From CAWDZK01 sp963807005 (GTDB lineage: Bacteria > Actinomycetota > Actinomycetes > JACCUZ01), in assembly GCA_963807005.1 (NCBI GenBank), contig CAWDZK010000001.1, positions 620,001-684,000 on the forward strand: 64,000 nt of DNA, read 5' to 3'. Every line of letters starts with the position of its first letter. Position 1 is the stretch's first letter. The notes under the pieces were generated by a model. That model did no database searches, was not told where the DNA came from, and saw only the letters and a list, made by a program, of their open reading frames with translations. Of the stretch, positions 1-9,093 are shown in pieces. The position numbers were made by a program, and so were the translations under genes.

Positions 1-57
1 GACGCGGCGAAGGTCGAGCGGCCGCTCTCCGCGCTGTACGACGTCGTGCGGCCCTGA
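1..57 (+). CDS. C-terminal fragment of an unidentified protein
   Basis: An open frame enters from the left window edge and stops at TGA (55-57), giving the last 18 residues of a protein ending in LYDVVRP. It is too short to assign a family. The following gene starts 26 bp downstream on the same strand, so the two could be co-transcribed. It is called coding only because the frame is open to the edge and codon use is strongly G/C at third positions. Confidence 0.45.
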   Translation, partial: DAAKVERPLSALYDVVRP

Positions 58-82
58 CGGCGACAGCGGGGCCGGCCGTCGG

Positions 83-592
83 GTGATCGGGGACCGCTGG
101 GGCGTCACCGACGACGAGGTCGCCCGGCGGTACCCGTGCGACGCGTGGGTGCCTGCTCCCGGTGTGCAGCTGTGGCGCGGCGTGACGGTGGCGGCACCGG
201 CCGCCGGGGTGTGGCCCTGGCTCTGCCAGCTCCGGCTCGCGCCGTACTCGTACGACTGGGTGGACAACCTGGGCCGTCGATCGCCGCCCGAGCTGCTGGG
301 GCTGCCCGATCCGGAGCCCGGCGAACCGTTCTCCCGTGTCGGCGGCCGGTTCGCCGTCGGCCGGGTGCTGGCGGTGGAGCACGAGGTGTACCTCACCGCC
401 ACGATCATGGGCGCGGTGATGTCGTACGTGCTCGCCCCGGCGGGCGGCGGCACCCGGCTGCTGCTGAAGATCGTCGTGGCACGTGACACCGTGCCGGCCA
501 GGTTGCTCGGTATCGGCGACTGGCCGATGGCCCGTCGGCAGCTGCTCAGGCTGAAGTCGCTGGCCGAGACGCCGCCGGCCGCCGGCGGGTAG
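83..592 (+). CDS. SRPBCC/polyketide-cyclase-like small protein
   Basis: A 169-residue soluble protein with a GTG start. Its pattern fits the SRPBCC (START-like helix-grip) fold: an N-terminal strand with 'WRGVTVAAPAAGVWPWL', a middle 'YSYDWVDN' aromatic patch, and paired strands 'VYLTATIMGAVMSYVLAP' and 'GTRLLLKIVV' before a C-terminal helix. Such proteins bind small hydrophobic ligands; no catalytic residues can be named and no substrate is suggested. It is convergent with the dihydrofolate-reductase-like gene, only 5 bp from its stop codon. The family call is from fold pattern only. Confidence 0.7.
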   Translation: MIGDRWGVTDDEVARRYPCDAWVPAPGVQLWRGVTVAAPAAGVWPWLCQLRLAPYSYDWVDNLGRRSPPELLGLPDPEPGEPFSRVGGRFAVGRVLAVEHEVYLTATIMGAVMSYVLAPAGGGTRLLLKIVVARDTVPARLLGIGDWPMARRQLLRLKSLAETPPAAGG

Positions 593-597
593 CGGGA

Positions 598-1167
598 TCA
601 GCGCCGGACGCGGTGGTGCAGGGCGACCACCCCGCTCGCGAACCGGTGCACGTCGACCAGCTCGAGGGAGTGCCGGGTGCCGGCCGGCAGCGCGCGGGTG
701 CCGCCGCCGACCAGGACCGGCACCATGAACAGCCGGAACTCGTCGACCAGGCTGGCGCGGAACGCGGACGCGGCCAGGGTCGGGCCGCCCACCGACACGT
801 CCCTGTCCGCGGCGTCCACCAGCGCACGAACCGCAGCCGGGTCGAACTCCCTCTCGATCCGGGTACGGGCACTGGTCACCGCCTCCAGCGACGCGGAGTA
901 CACGACCTTGTCTGCGGCCTGCCAGATGGCTGCGTAGTCGTCCATCGCCGGGGTCCGCTCCGGGAGGTCCTGGGGACGGTCCCAGGCGGTCATCACCTCG
1001 TACATCCGGCGCCCGTACAGATACGTGCCCACGGGCCGCTCGGCGTCGTTGACGAAGGCGTGCACCTCCTCGTCGGGGGCGGCCCAGTCGAACGTGCCGC
1101 TCTCGTCGGCGACGTAGCCGTCGAGCGACGCGATCGCCGAGTACACGAGTCGTGCCGCGCCTGCCAT
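598..1167 (-). CDS. dihydrofolate reductase family protein (RibD C-terminal domain)
   Basis: A 189-residue protein of the RibD-C/DHFR-like family, usually NADPH-dependent reductases of unknown substrate. The N-terminal 'SLDGYVA' motif, 'LYGRRMYEVM', and the 'SVGGPTLAASAF' glycine-rich cofactor loop with 'EFRLFMVPVLVGGG' are diagnostic. The start at 1167 was chosen because GGAGGAG lies 4 nt upstream; an in-frame ATG 33 nt earlier has no such site. The 80-bp gap to the divergently transcribed adnA must hold both promoters. Not a true folate-pathway DHFR; the biological substrate is unknown. Confidence 0.85.
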   Translation of the reverse strand: MAGAARLVYSAIASLDGYVADESGTFDWAAPDEEVHAFVNDAERPVGTYLYGRRMYEVMTAWDRPQDLPERTPAMDDYAAIWQAADKVVYSASLEAVTSARTRIEREFDPAAVRALVDAADRDVSVGGPTLAASAFRASLVDEFRLFMVPVLVGGGTRALPAGTRHSLELVDVHRFASGVVALHHRVRR

Positions 1168-1246
1168 GTGCTCCTCCTTCGCCCGGTGCGCCCGACACAT
1201 CTTCGGGGTCCGGGTCGCCCGGGTCGTGTCCAGGGTCCGTGGTGGG

Positions 1247-4200
1247 ATGACCGACGTGACCAGCCAGCCGCGACAGCACGCCGGGCGTGGTGCCCCGACG
1301 GCGCCGTACCGGCTGGTCCGGCCGGCTCACGTCGCCGTCCGCGTGCCCGTGCTCGACCCAACCCAGCAGGAGGTGGTCGACCACCCCGGCGGTCCGCTGC
1401 TGGTGCTGGCCGGCCCGGGCACCGGCAAGACCACGACGCTGGTCGAGGCGGTGGTCGCCCGGATCGCCGCCGGCGCCGACCCCGAGCAGGTCCTGGTCCT
1501 GACCTTCGGGCGGCGGGCGGCGGCCGAGCTGCGTTCGCGCATCACCGCGCGGCTGGGCCGGGCGACCAAGGAGCCGCTGGCGCGGACGTTCCACTCCTAC
1601 GCGTTCGGCGTGCTGCGACGAGAGGCGGCGGCCCGTGGCGACCTCGCGCCGCGGCTGCTGTCGGGCCCCGAGCAGGACCTCGTCGTGCGTGACCTGCTGG
1701 CCGGCGACGTCGAGGGGGGCGCCGTCGGCTGGCCGGAGCGGCTGCGTGCCGCGCTTGGGACCCACGGGTTCGCCCAGGAGCTGCGTGACCTGCTGATGCG
1801 CGCCTACGAGCGCGGCATCGGCCCCGCCGAGCTCGACCGGCTCGGCGACCAGCACGGCCGGGACGACTGGCGGGCCGCGGCCGCCTTCATGCGGCAGTAC
1901 GCCGGGGTCACCGCGTTGCGCGACGCGGCCAGCTACGACCCGGCCGAGCTGATCCGCGCGGTGGTCGGCCTCTGGATCGCCGACCCGGCGCGGCTGCTCG
2001 CCGAGCGCACGGCTCGCCCGTTCGTCTTCGTCGACGAGCTCCAGGACACCGACCCGGCGCAGGTCGAGCTGCTCCGGCTGCTGTCGGGAGAGGGCCGGGA
2101 CCTGGTGGCCGTCGGCGACCCGGACCAGTCGATCTACGGCTTCCGCGGCGCCGACGTCGCCGGCATCCGCAGCTTCCGCGACACCTTCCGCACCCGGGAC
2201 GGCGAGCCGGCGCCGCTGGTCCGGCTCGGCATCAGCCGCCGGGCCGGCGCCGTGCTGCTGGCCGCCGGCCGTCGGGTCGCCGCCGGGTTGGGCGGGCCGC
2301 GGCACCATCGCGACCTCATCCCTGTTCCGGAGCTGCCCACCGGCGAGCTCGCCGTCGCGGTGCTGCGGTCGGAGACCCAGGAGGCCGCTCACGTCGCGGC
2401 CCGGCTCCGGCAGGCACACCTCGTCGACGGCGTCCCCTGGTCCCGGATGGCGGTGGTGGTCCGCTCGACGGCGCACGCCATGCCGGTGCTGCGCCGGGCG
2501 ATGGTGGCCGCCGGGGTGCCGGTCGCTGTCTCCGGTGACGACGTGCCGCTCCAGCAGGAGCCCGCCGTACGGCCGCTGCTGCTGCTCCTGCGCTGCGCGA
2601 CCCGGCCGGAGACACTCGACGAGGCCGCGGCGGTCGAGCTGCTCACCTCTCCGGTCGGGGGCGCCGACGTGATGGCGTTGCGGCGGCTGCGGCAGGAGCT
2701 GCGCCGGGCCGAGCTCGCCGCCGGCGGCGGCCGACCGTCCGGCCCGCTGCTGGTGGAGGCGCTCGAGGAGCCGGCCGTCCTCACGACGCTGGAGCGCTCC
2801 GCCACCCGGTCGGCCGGCGCGGTGGCCGACCTCCTCGCCGCCGCCCGCGACGCGGTCGCCGCCCCCGGCGCGACCGCCGAGGACGTGCTCTGGGAGCTGT
2901 GGGAGCGCACCGGGCTGGCCGCGCGGTGGGAGCGCGCGAGCCGCGAGGGCGGCCCAGCCGGCGAGGCTGCCGACCGTGACCTCGACGCCGTGGTCGCGCT
3001 GTTCGACACCGCCGCGCGGTTCTGCGACCGGCTGCCCGGCGCGAAGCCGGAGGGCTTCGTCGACCACCTGGCGGGGCAGCAGATCCCCGGCGACGAGCCG
3101 TCGGTGCGGCCGCCGGCCGAGGACGCCGTGCAGGTCCTCACCGCGCACGCGGCCAAGGGGCTGGAGTGGGACGTCGTCTGCGTGGCCGGTGTCCAGGAGG
3201 GCGTCTGGCCGGACCTGCGGATGCGCGGCTCGTTTCTCGGCTCCGAGCGGCTGGTCGACCTGCTGCGCCCCGGCGCGGAGCCGACCGCGGCGGCGGTGGC
3301 GACGGCCGCCACCCTCGGGCGGCTGCTCGAGGAGGAGCGGCGGCTGTTCTACGTCGCGGTCACCCGGGCCCGCCTGTCGCTTCTGGTCACCGCTGTCACC
3401 AGCGAGCGCGAGGGGCTGACCCCGTCGCGCTTCCTCGACGAGGTCGATCCGCCCACCGGCCTGGATCCGCGGCCGTTGACCACGGTGCGCCGACCGATGT
3501 CGCTCACGAGCCTGGTCGCCGACCTTCGGCAGGTGGTCGCCGACGACGCGGCGGCAGCCGACCTGCGGTCCGCGGCGGCGCACCGGCTCGCCACCCTGGC
3601 GGCGGCCGGCGCGCGCGGTGCCGATCCGTCGTCGTGGTGGGGGCTCGCGCCGATCTCCGACGACCGGCCGCTGCGCGGCGAGGGGGAGCAGGTCGCGGTC
3701 AGCCCGTCGAAGGTCGAGTCGTTCCGGCGGTGCGAGCTGCGGTGGTTCCTCGAGCACGTCGGCGGTGGCGACACGGCCGGCGCGGCGCAGACCGTCGGCA
3801 CGCTGGTGCACGCCGTCGCCGAAGCAGCCACCACCGCCGAGCAGAGCACCGAGGCGGCGCTGCAGGCGCGACTCCAGGCGCTGCTGCCCACCGTCGACCT
3901 GGGCGCCGGCTGGGTCGCCCGCAAGGAACGGGAGAAGGCCGAGGGCATGGTCCGGCGGCTGGCCCGCTGGCTCGCCGACAACGGTCGCGAGGTGCTGGCG
4001 ACCGAGCTGGAGTTCGCCGCCGAGGTGGGCCGCGCCCGGCTCGGCGGCCGGGTCGACCGGATCGAGCGCGACGACCTCGGCCGGGCCGTCGTCGTCGACC
4101 TCAAGACGGGCACCGGCAAGGTGCCGGTCGACGAGCTGCCGAGCCACGGCCAGCTCGCGACCTACCAGCTGGCCGTCGAGTCGGGGGCGTTCGACGGGCT

Positions 4201-4444
4201 CTCGGCCAGCGGCGGTGCCGAGCTGGTGCAGGTCGGCAAGGCAGGCGGCGCCACGTACGCCGTGCAGTCGCAGCAGCCGCTCGCCGACGCCGAGGACCCG
4301 GACTGGGCCCGGCGGCTGGTGCTGGAGGTGGCCGACGGCATGGCCGGGTCGGCGTTCGCCGCGGTCGAGAACCGCTACTGCGGCTACTGCCCGGTGCGCA
4401 CCAGCTGCCCGGTGCAGGAGGACGGCCGGGCGGTGACCTCGTGA
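1247..4444 (+). CDS. adnA: AdnA-type helicase-nuclease subunit (UvrD-like motor plus RecB-like nuclease with Fe-S cysteines)
   Basis: About 1065 residues, close to the size of mycobacterial AdnA, the subunit that with AdnB resects double-strand breaks. An SF1 motor occupies the first ~750 residues: Walker A GPGTGKTT (~55), 'VDELQDTD' (~262), 'GDPDQSIYGFRGAD', 'VLTAHAAKGLEW' and 'LFYVAVTRAR' (~703). The C-terminal RecB-family nuclease has GRVDRIE (~935), 'VVDLKTG' (~951) and the QLATYQLA motif. Cysteines in 'FRRCELRWF' (~828) and 'YCGYCPVRTSCP' (~1044) match a 4Fe-4S cluster and separate AdnA from AdnB. The Walker B variant is DELQD. An in-frame upstream extension to 1166 would run into the divergent gene and is not used. 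The stop overlaps the adnB start. Confidence 0.93.
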   Translation: MTDVTSQPRQHAGRGAPTAPYRLVRPAHVAVRVPVLDPTQQEVVDHPGGPLLVLAGPGTGKTTTLVEAVVARIAAGADPEQVLVLTFGRRAAAELRSRITARLGRATKEPLARTFHSYAFGVLRREAAARGDLAPRLLSGPEQDLVVRDLLAGDVEGGAVGWPERLRAALGTHGFAQELRDLLMRAYERGIGPAELDRLGDQHGRDDWRAAAAFMRQYAGVTALRDAASYDPAELIRAVVGLWIADPARLLAERTARPFVFVDELQDTDPAQVELLRLLSGEGRDLVAVGDPDQSIYGFRGADVAGIRSFRDTFRTRDGEPAPLVRLGISRRAGAVLLAAGRRVAAGLGGPRHHRDLIPVPELPTGELAVAVLRSETQEAAHVAARLRQAHLVDGVPWSRMAVVVRSTAHAMPVLRRAMVAAGVPVAVSGDDVPLQQEPAVRPLLLLLRCATRPETLDEAAAVELLTSPVGGADVMALRRLRQELRRAELAAGGGRPSGPLLVEALEEPAVLTTLERSATRSAGAVADLLAAARDAVAAPGATAEDVLWELWERTGLAARWERASREGGPAGEAADRDLDAVVALFDTAARFCDRLPGAKPEGFVDHLAGQQIPGDEPSVRPPAEDAVQVLTAHAAKGLEWDVVCVAGVQEGVWPDLRMRGSFLGSERLVDLLRPGAEPTAAAVATAATLGRLLEEERRLFYVAVTRARLSLLVTAVTSEREGLTPSRFLDEVDPPTGLDPRPLTTVRRPMSLTSLVADLRQVVADDAAAADLRSAAAHRLATLAAAGARGADPSSWWGLAPISDDRPLRGEGEQVAVSPSKVESFRRCELRWFLEHVGGGDTAGAAQTVGTLVHAVAEAATTAEQSTEAALQARLQALLPTVDLGAGWVARKEREKAEGMVRRLARWLADNGREVLATELEFAAEVGRARLGGRVDRIERDDLGRAVVVDLKTGTGKVPVDELPSHGQLATYQLAVESGAFDGLSASGGAELVQVGKAGGATYAVQSQQPLADAEDPDWARRLVLEVADGMAGSAFAAVENRYCGYCPVRTSCPVQEDGRAVTS

Positions 4445-7400
4445 GCCCCGGGCGTCGCCGCGGGCCCGGCCGGCCGGCAACAGGGCAGGTGTCGCTGTTC
4501 GACGAGGGTGCCGCGCGGCGCGGCGCCGACCTGCTGTCCCCGACCGAGCTGTCCCGGCGGCTCGGCGAGGCCTTCCCACCGACCACCGAGCAGGCAGGCG
4601 CCATCACGGCGCCGCTGCAGCCGCACGTCGTCGTGGCCGGGGCCGGCTCCGGCAAGACCCAGACGATGGGCCTGCGGGTGGTCTGGCTGGTCGCGAACGG
4701 TCTGGTCGAGCCGCACCGGCTGCTCGGGCTCACCTTCACCCGCAAGGCCGCCTCGGAGCTCGGCGAGCGGGTCCGCCGGATGCTGGCCCGGCTCCGGCAC
4801 GCCCACGACACCGACCCGTTCCTGTCCGACCAGGTCGCCGCGGCGCTGCGCACGGGGGAGCCGACGGTCACGACCTACCACTCCTACGCCGCCGCCCTCG
4901 TCGGTGAGCACGCGCTGCGGATCGGGCTCGAGCCCAGCACCCGGCTGGTCGGCGAGGCGGTGAGCTGGCAGTACGCCGCGCAGGTCGTCGAGTCCTACGA
5001 CGGCGCGATGGACGACGTGGAGCGCGCCCCGACCACCGTGGTCGGCGACGTGCTCGCCCTGGCCGGCGAGCTCGCCGAGCACCTGCGCGAGCCCGACGAG
5101 GTGCGCGCGCTCACCGCGCGGGTCCGCGGGCACGTGGAGTCGCTTCCCCGCGCCGCGAGGCAACGGACCGCCGGCCAGTACGCCGACGTCGACAAGATGC
5201 TGGCCCTGCTCGACGCCAGGCTGGCGCTGCTGCCGCTGGTGGGGGAGTACACCGCGGCCAAGCGGTCCCGAGGTGCCATGGACTACGGCGACCAGGTCGC
5301 GGTCGCGGCGCGGATCGCGCGCGACCACCCGGAGGTCGGGGAGATCGAGCGCGGCCGGTTCGCAGCAGTCCTGCTCGACGAGTACCAGGACACCGGCGAG
5401 GCCCAGCGGGTGCTGCTGACCTCGCTGTTCGGCGCAGCCCACCCGGTCACGGCCGTCGGTGACCCGCGTCAGTCGATCTACGGCTGGCGGGGTGCGAGCG
5501 CCGGCAACCTGGAACGGTTCCTCGACGACTTCAGCGGCCCCGCAGCCGGCGCCAGCCGGCTCACGGTGAGCTTCCGCAACGGCGAGAGGGTCCTCGGCGC
5601 TGCCAACCTCGTCGCCGACGGCATCCCGTTGCGCACCGCTGACGCCGATGCGCACCTGCGGCCGGGCCCCGGACGCGAGAACGAGGGCCGGGTCGTCACC
5701 GCGCTGCACGCGACGGTCGCCGACGAGGCAGCCTGGATCGCCGAGCAGGTCGCCGGGCTCGGCGCGACCGACCGCAGCGGCGGCCCGGTGGAGTGGGGCA
5801 AGGTGGCCGTCCTGGCGCGCAAGCGGTCCCACTTCCCGCGGCTGGAGGCCGCCCTGCACGAGCGCGGGGTGCCGTGCGAGGTGGTCGGCCTCGGCGGCCT
5901 GCTGCTCGAGCCCGAGGTCGTCGACGTCGTCAGCACCCTTCGCGTGCTGGCCGACCCGACCGCGGGCGCCGCGTTGCTGCGGCTGCTCGCCGGGCCGCGC
6001 TGGCGGGTGGGCCCGCGCGACCTCGACGCGCTCGGGCGCCGGGCCAGACAGCTGGCCGTCCGCACCGGTCTGCCCGCCGGGCTGACGGCCGGCGCCGGCG
6101 ACGAGGCAGCGGCCGGCGCGGAGGCGGCCGCGGGAGGCACCGACCCGGAGTACGACGCAGTCGACGAGCGCAGCCTGGTCGACGCGGTGGACGACCCGGG
6201 CGACGCCGGCGCCTACTCGCCCGAGGGCTACCGCCGGGTCGTGGCCCTGCGAGACGAGCTGCGACGGCTCCGGCGGTTCACCGCCTCGGCGCTGCCGGAC
6301 CTGGTGATGTCGGTGGTGCGCGCGCTCGACCTCGACGTCGAGCTCGCGGCCCGGCCCGGGGTCCGCCCGGCCGACGCGCTGCTCGACGTCGACCGCCTGG
6401 TCGAGGTCGCCCAGGACTTCGTCGCGTCGGGGGAGGACCCCGGGCTGCTCGCGTTCCTGGCCTACCTCGAGGCAGCGCAGGAGCAGGAGCGCGGCCTCGA
6501 GGTGGAGATCGCCGAGCCGGACGCCTCCCGGGTGCAGCTCATGACGGTGCACGCGGCCAAGGGCCTGGAGTGGGACGTCGTCGTGGTCGCGGGCATGTGC
6601 CAGGGGGTGTTCCCGGTCGACGGCCAGCCGGTCGCCGACTGGACCAAGCAGGTCGCCACCCTGCCGTTCCCGCTCCGGGGTGACCGCGGCGAGCTGCCAG
6701 TGCTGCGCTGGGAGGACGCGGGCGACCAGGTGGCCGCACGGGACGTGCTGACCGGGTTCCGGGACGCCTGCAAGGCCCGCGGCGCGCTGGAGGAGCGGCG
6801 GCTGGCCTATGTCGCTGTCACCCGGGCCCGCGAGCTGCTGCTGTGCTCCGGGTACTGGTGGGACACCACGACCAAGCCGCGTGGTCCCTCGGCGCTGCTG
6901 GTGCAGCTGCAGGAGCTGTGCGCGGCCGGCGGCGGAGACGTCGCGGTGTGGACCGAGACGCCGCCCGACGACGACCCGAACCCGATGGCTGCGGAGCCGT
7001 CCGCCCTCCGCTGGCCGGGTGACCCGCTCGGCGACCGTCGCCGGGCGCTGGAGGCAGGCGCTGCACTGGTCCGGGGCGCGGCCGGACCGGCGCCCGTCGT
7101 CGACGACCGGCACCTCGAGCGGGTGGAGGCCTGGGACGACGAGCTCGAGCTGCTGCTCGCGGAGCTCGAGCGGCACCGCGCCCGGTCCGGCGCCGACCCG
7201 GTCGTCGAGCTGCCGTCGCGGCTCTCGGTGTCCCAGCTGGTGCTGCTGCGTCGCGACCCGGGCGAGCTGGCCCGGTCGCTGCGGCGGCCGCTGCCCCGCC
7301 GGCCGGCCCCGTTGGCCCGCCGCGGCACCCGGTTCCACCTGTGGCTGGAGGCCCGGTGGGGGCAGCAGCGCCTGCTCGACGTCGACGAGCTCCCCGGCGC

Positions 7401-7809
7401 CGCCGACGAGACCGCCGCACCCGACGACGACCTGGTCGCCCTGCAGGAGGCGTTCGAGCGCAGCGAGTGGGCCGGTCGCAGCCCGGCCGAGGTCGAGCTG
7501 CCCTTCGACCTGGTCGTCGACGGGCTGCTGCTGCGCGGGCGGTGCGACGCCGTGTTCACCGACGCACCCGACGGCATGGTCGACGTCGTCGACTGGAAGA
7601 CCGGTGCGCCACGGACCGGGGCCGAGGGCACGGCCGCAGCCGTGCAGCTGGCGGTGTACCGGCTGGCCTGGCACCACCTGACCGGCACGCCGCTGGACCG
7701 GATCCGGGCCGCGTTCCACCATGTCGCGACCGAGGTGACCGTGCGCCCCGCGGACCTGCTCGACGAGGACCAGCTGGTCGCTCTGATCCGCTCGATCCCC
7801 ACGACGTGA
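4441..7809 (+). CDS. adnB: AdnB-type helicase-nuclease subunit
   Basis: A 1122-residue partner of AdnA, started at the GTG that overlaps the adnA stop (GTGA), which implies translational coupling and equal stoichiometry. The motor shows Walker A 'GAGSGKTQT' (~67), 'LLDEYQDTG' (~313), 'VGDPRQSIYGWRGA', 'LMTVHAAKGLEW' and 'LAYVAVTRAR' (~791). The nuclease has 'LRGRCDAVF' (~1032), 'DVVDWKTG' (~1049) and 'QLAVYRLAW'. No Fe-S cysteine set is present, as known for AdnB, which in mycobacteria is the dominant translocation motor. A longer open frame reaching back to 3166 lies entirely inside adnA and is an artefact of high GC. Confidence 0.93.
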   Translation: MSPGRRRGPGRPATGQVSLFDEGAARRGADLLSPTELSRRLGEAFPPTTEQAGAITAPLQPHVVVAGAGSGKTQTMGLRVVWLVANGLVEPHRLLGLTFTRKAASELGERVRRMLARLRHAHDTDPFLSDQVAAALRTGEPTVTTYHSYAAALVGEHALRIGLEPSTRLVGEAVSWQYAAQVVESYDGAMDDVERAPTTVVGDVLALAGELAEHLREPDEVRALTARVRGHVESLPRAARQRTAGQYADVDKMLALLDARLALLPLVGEYTAAKRSRGAMDYGDQVAVAARIARDHPEVGEIERGRFAAVLLDEYQDTGEAQRVLLTSLFGAAHPVTAVGDPRQSIYGWRGASAGNLERFLDDFSGPAAGASRLTVSFRNGERVLGAANLVADGIPLRTADADAHLRPGPGRENEGRVVTALHATVADEAAWIAEQVAGLGATDRSGGPVEWGKVAVLARKRSHFPRLEAALHERGVPCEVVGLGGLLLEPEVVDVVSTLRVLADPTAGAALLRLLAGPRWRVGPRDLDALGRRARQLAVRTGLPAGLTAGAGDEAAAGAEAAAGGTDPEYDAVDERSLVDAVDDPGDAGAYSPEGYRRVVALRDELRRLRRFTASALPDLVMSVVRALDLDVELAARPGVRPADALLDVDRLVEVAQDFVASGEDPGLLAFLAYLEAAQEQERGLEVEIAEPDASRVQLMTVHAAKGLEWDVVVVAGMCQGVFPVDGQPVADWTKQVATLPFPLRGDRGELPVLRWEDAGDQVAARDVLTGFRDACKARGALEERRLAYVAVTRARELLLCSGYWWDTTTKPRGPSALLVQLQELCAAGGGDVAVWTETPPDDDPNPMAAEPSALRWPGDPLGDRRRALEAGAALVRGAAGPAPVVDDRHLERVEAWDDELELLLAELERHRARSGADPVVELPSRLSVSQLVLLRRDPGELARSLRRPLPRRPAPLARRGTRFHLWLEARWGQQRLLDVDELPGAADETAAPDDDLVALQEAFERSEWAGRSPAEVELPFDLVVDGLLLRGRCDAVFTDAPDGMVDVVDWKTGAPRTGAEGTAAAVQLAVYRLAWHHLTGTPLDRIRAAFHHVATEVTVRPADLLDEDQLVALIRSIPTT

Positions 7810-7945
7810 GGGGATGCTGCGGAGCCAGGTCCCCGCTGCCCGGTCCAGGTGGTGAGCCCACTTCGCAGACCCGCGCCTCGGGAGCCGACACCCTCGGTCT
7901 GCCACCGTGTGGCCGACGCTGGTCGGGCGGGTCTACCGTGCCGGC

Positions 7946-8113
7946 ATGGGACGCATCGTCCGCGGCGCCGTCGCGGCGTACCTGCTGGCTGCGGTCACCG
8001 GAAAGGTGCTCGAGGCCGCTGGCGTCTCCCGCTGCGGGTGCTCGGACGACTGCTGGTGCCGGCGCCCGGGCCTGGCCGCGTTCCGGTGGGTCTTTCCGTA
8101 CCGGCACCGGTAG
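7946..8113 (+). CDS. small cysteine-rich protein of unknown function
   Basis: A 55-residue protein with a short hydrophobic N-terminal segment (IVRGAVAAYLLAAVTG) followed by a compact 'CGCSDDCWCRR' cluster and an aromatic tail (FRWVFPYRHR). The four clustered cysteines suggest metal binding or a membrane-proximal redox element; no family is recognised. The ATG at 7946 is preferred because a -10-like TACCGT (7934-7939) ends 6 nt upstream, the leaderless spacing seen repeatedly in this window. An in-frame ATG at 7907 would add 13 residues. It converges with the PAP2 gene with a 9-bp gap. Confidence 0.6.
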   Translation: MGRIVRGAVAAYLLAAVTGKVLEAAGVSRCGCSDDCWCRRPGLAAFRWVFPYRHR

Positions 8114-8122
8114 CCGGCCGGC

Positions 8123-8983
8123 TCAGCCGGCGAGGGCGGGCTCGCTCGCGGGGTCCTCGACCGCAGGCGCAGGCTCCCGCTTGCGGACTGCCGACCACAG
8201 CGCCGGTACGGCGGCCTGCAGTGCCAGGACCACGGCCAGGATGCCCATCGCGGCGATGCCGTCGAGCCAGTAGTGGTTGGCGGTGGCCACCACGACGAAC
8301 GACGTGAGCACCAGGTGCGCCACCCCCACCCAGCCCCATCGCCACGGGCTGGCCCGCCAGGCCCACCAGGCGACCAGGGCAGCCCAGCCCACGTGCACCG
8401 AGGGGAACGCCGACAGCTGGTCGGCCACCTCCACGGTGGTCGGTCCGTAGACCGACTGGCCGTACTCCGTAGCGGTGTCGACGAAGCCGCCGCCCGGCAG
8501 CAGCCGGGGCGGAGCGACGGTCACCAGGTGCAGGAAGAAGCAGCTGGCGGTGAGCAGCACGACAGTGAGGCGGACCGACGGGTAGAGCCGCCGGTGCCGG
8601 AGGAAGATCCACGCCAGGAAGATGATCAGGCCGTTGAAGTGCCCGTAGACGTAGTAGCCGTTGCAGAGCTGGGTCAGCAGCGAGTGCCCGAGCACCAGCG
8701 CCTGGGTGCCGTGCTCGGTGGCGATGTGCAGCTGCCGCTCCAGGGCCAGGATCTGCTCGCCGCGGTCGACCGCGCCCGCGGCCGTGTGGTGCGCCAGCGT
8801 CCCGGCCAGCTGCCAGAAGGAGAACAGTGCAAGCACGATCCCGCTCTCGCGGACGGCGGCGACCGCCTTGCGCCCGCGCGGGCCGGTGGGTCGCAGCAGG
8901 GCGAGCAGTGCGCCGGCGACGAGCAGGGCCAGAGCGCCGGAGAGGGCGATCTTCCAGCCGAGCATGAGGTGGGGCACCCGCAC
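8123..8983 (-). CDS. PAP2-family membrane phosphatase
   Basis: A 286-residue polytopic membrane protein with about six hydrophobic segments. The PAP2 signature is split as 'VTVAPPRLLPGGGFVDT' (central), 'SAFPSVHVGWA' (phosphatase motif 2, with the conserved Ser and His) and 'ATANHYWLDGI' (motif 3, catalytic His). This arrangement matches the PAP2_3 / Aur1-like subgroup, which acts on lipid phosphates or transfers inositol-phosphate head groups at the outer membrane face. The start at 8983 is GTG; an ATG at 8965 is a possible alternative. It is divergent from the secreted protein gene. The substrate cannot be inferred. Confidence 0.85.
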   Translation of the reverse strand: MRVPHLMLGWKIALSGALALLVAGALLALLRPTGPRGRKAVAAVRESGIVLALFSFWQLAGTLAHHTAAGAVDRGEQILALERQLHIATEHGTQALVLGHSLLTQLCNGYYVYGHFNGLIIFLAWIFLRHRRLYPSVRLTVVLLTASCFFLHLVTVAPPRLLPGGGFVDTATEYGQSVYGPTTVEVADQLSAFPSVHVGWAALVAWWAWRASPWRWGWVGVAHLVLTSFVVVATANHYWLDGIAAMGILAVVLALQAAVPALWSAVRKREPAPAVEDPASEPALAG

Positions 8984-9093
8984 ACCCTGACATCCCGGCC
9001 GCCCGGTTCGCCGGGAGTTCGCGCCGCCCGTCTCCTCGGTGGGCCCCGCGCGTCGGACCGGCGCCGGCGACAGCAGAGCGGCACAGTGGGCGC

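Noticed and set aside
3166..4440. Long N-terminal extension of adnB
   Set aside because: It overlaps adnA entirely and has no helicase-like sequence; the GTG at 4441 overlaps the adnA stop and gives the family length.
4384..7905. 1173-codon open frame on the minus strand across adnB
   Set aside because: It lies opposite a fully conserved helicase-nuclease with all motifs; its product is a Gly/Arg/Gln/Pro-rich shadow typical of high-GC DNA.
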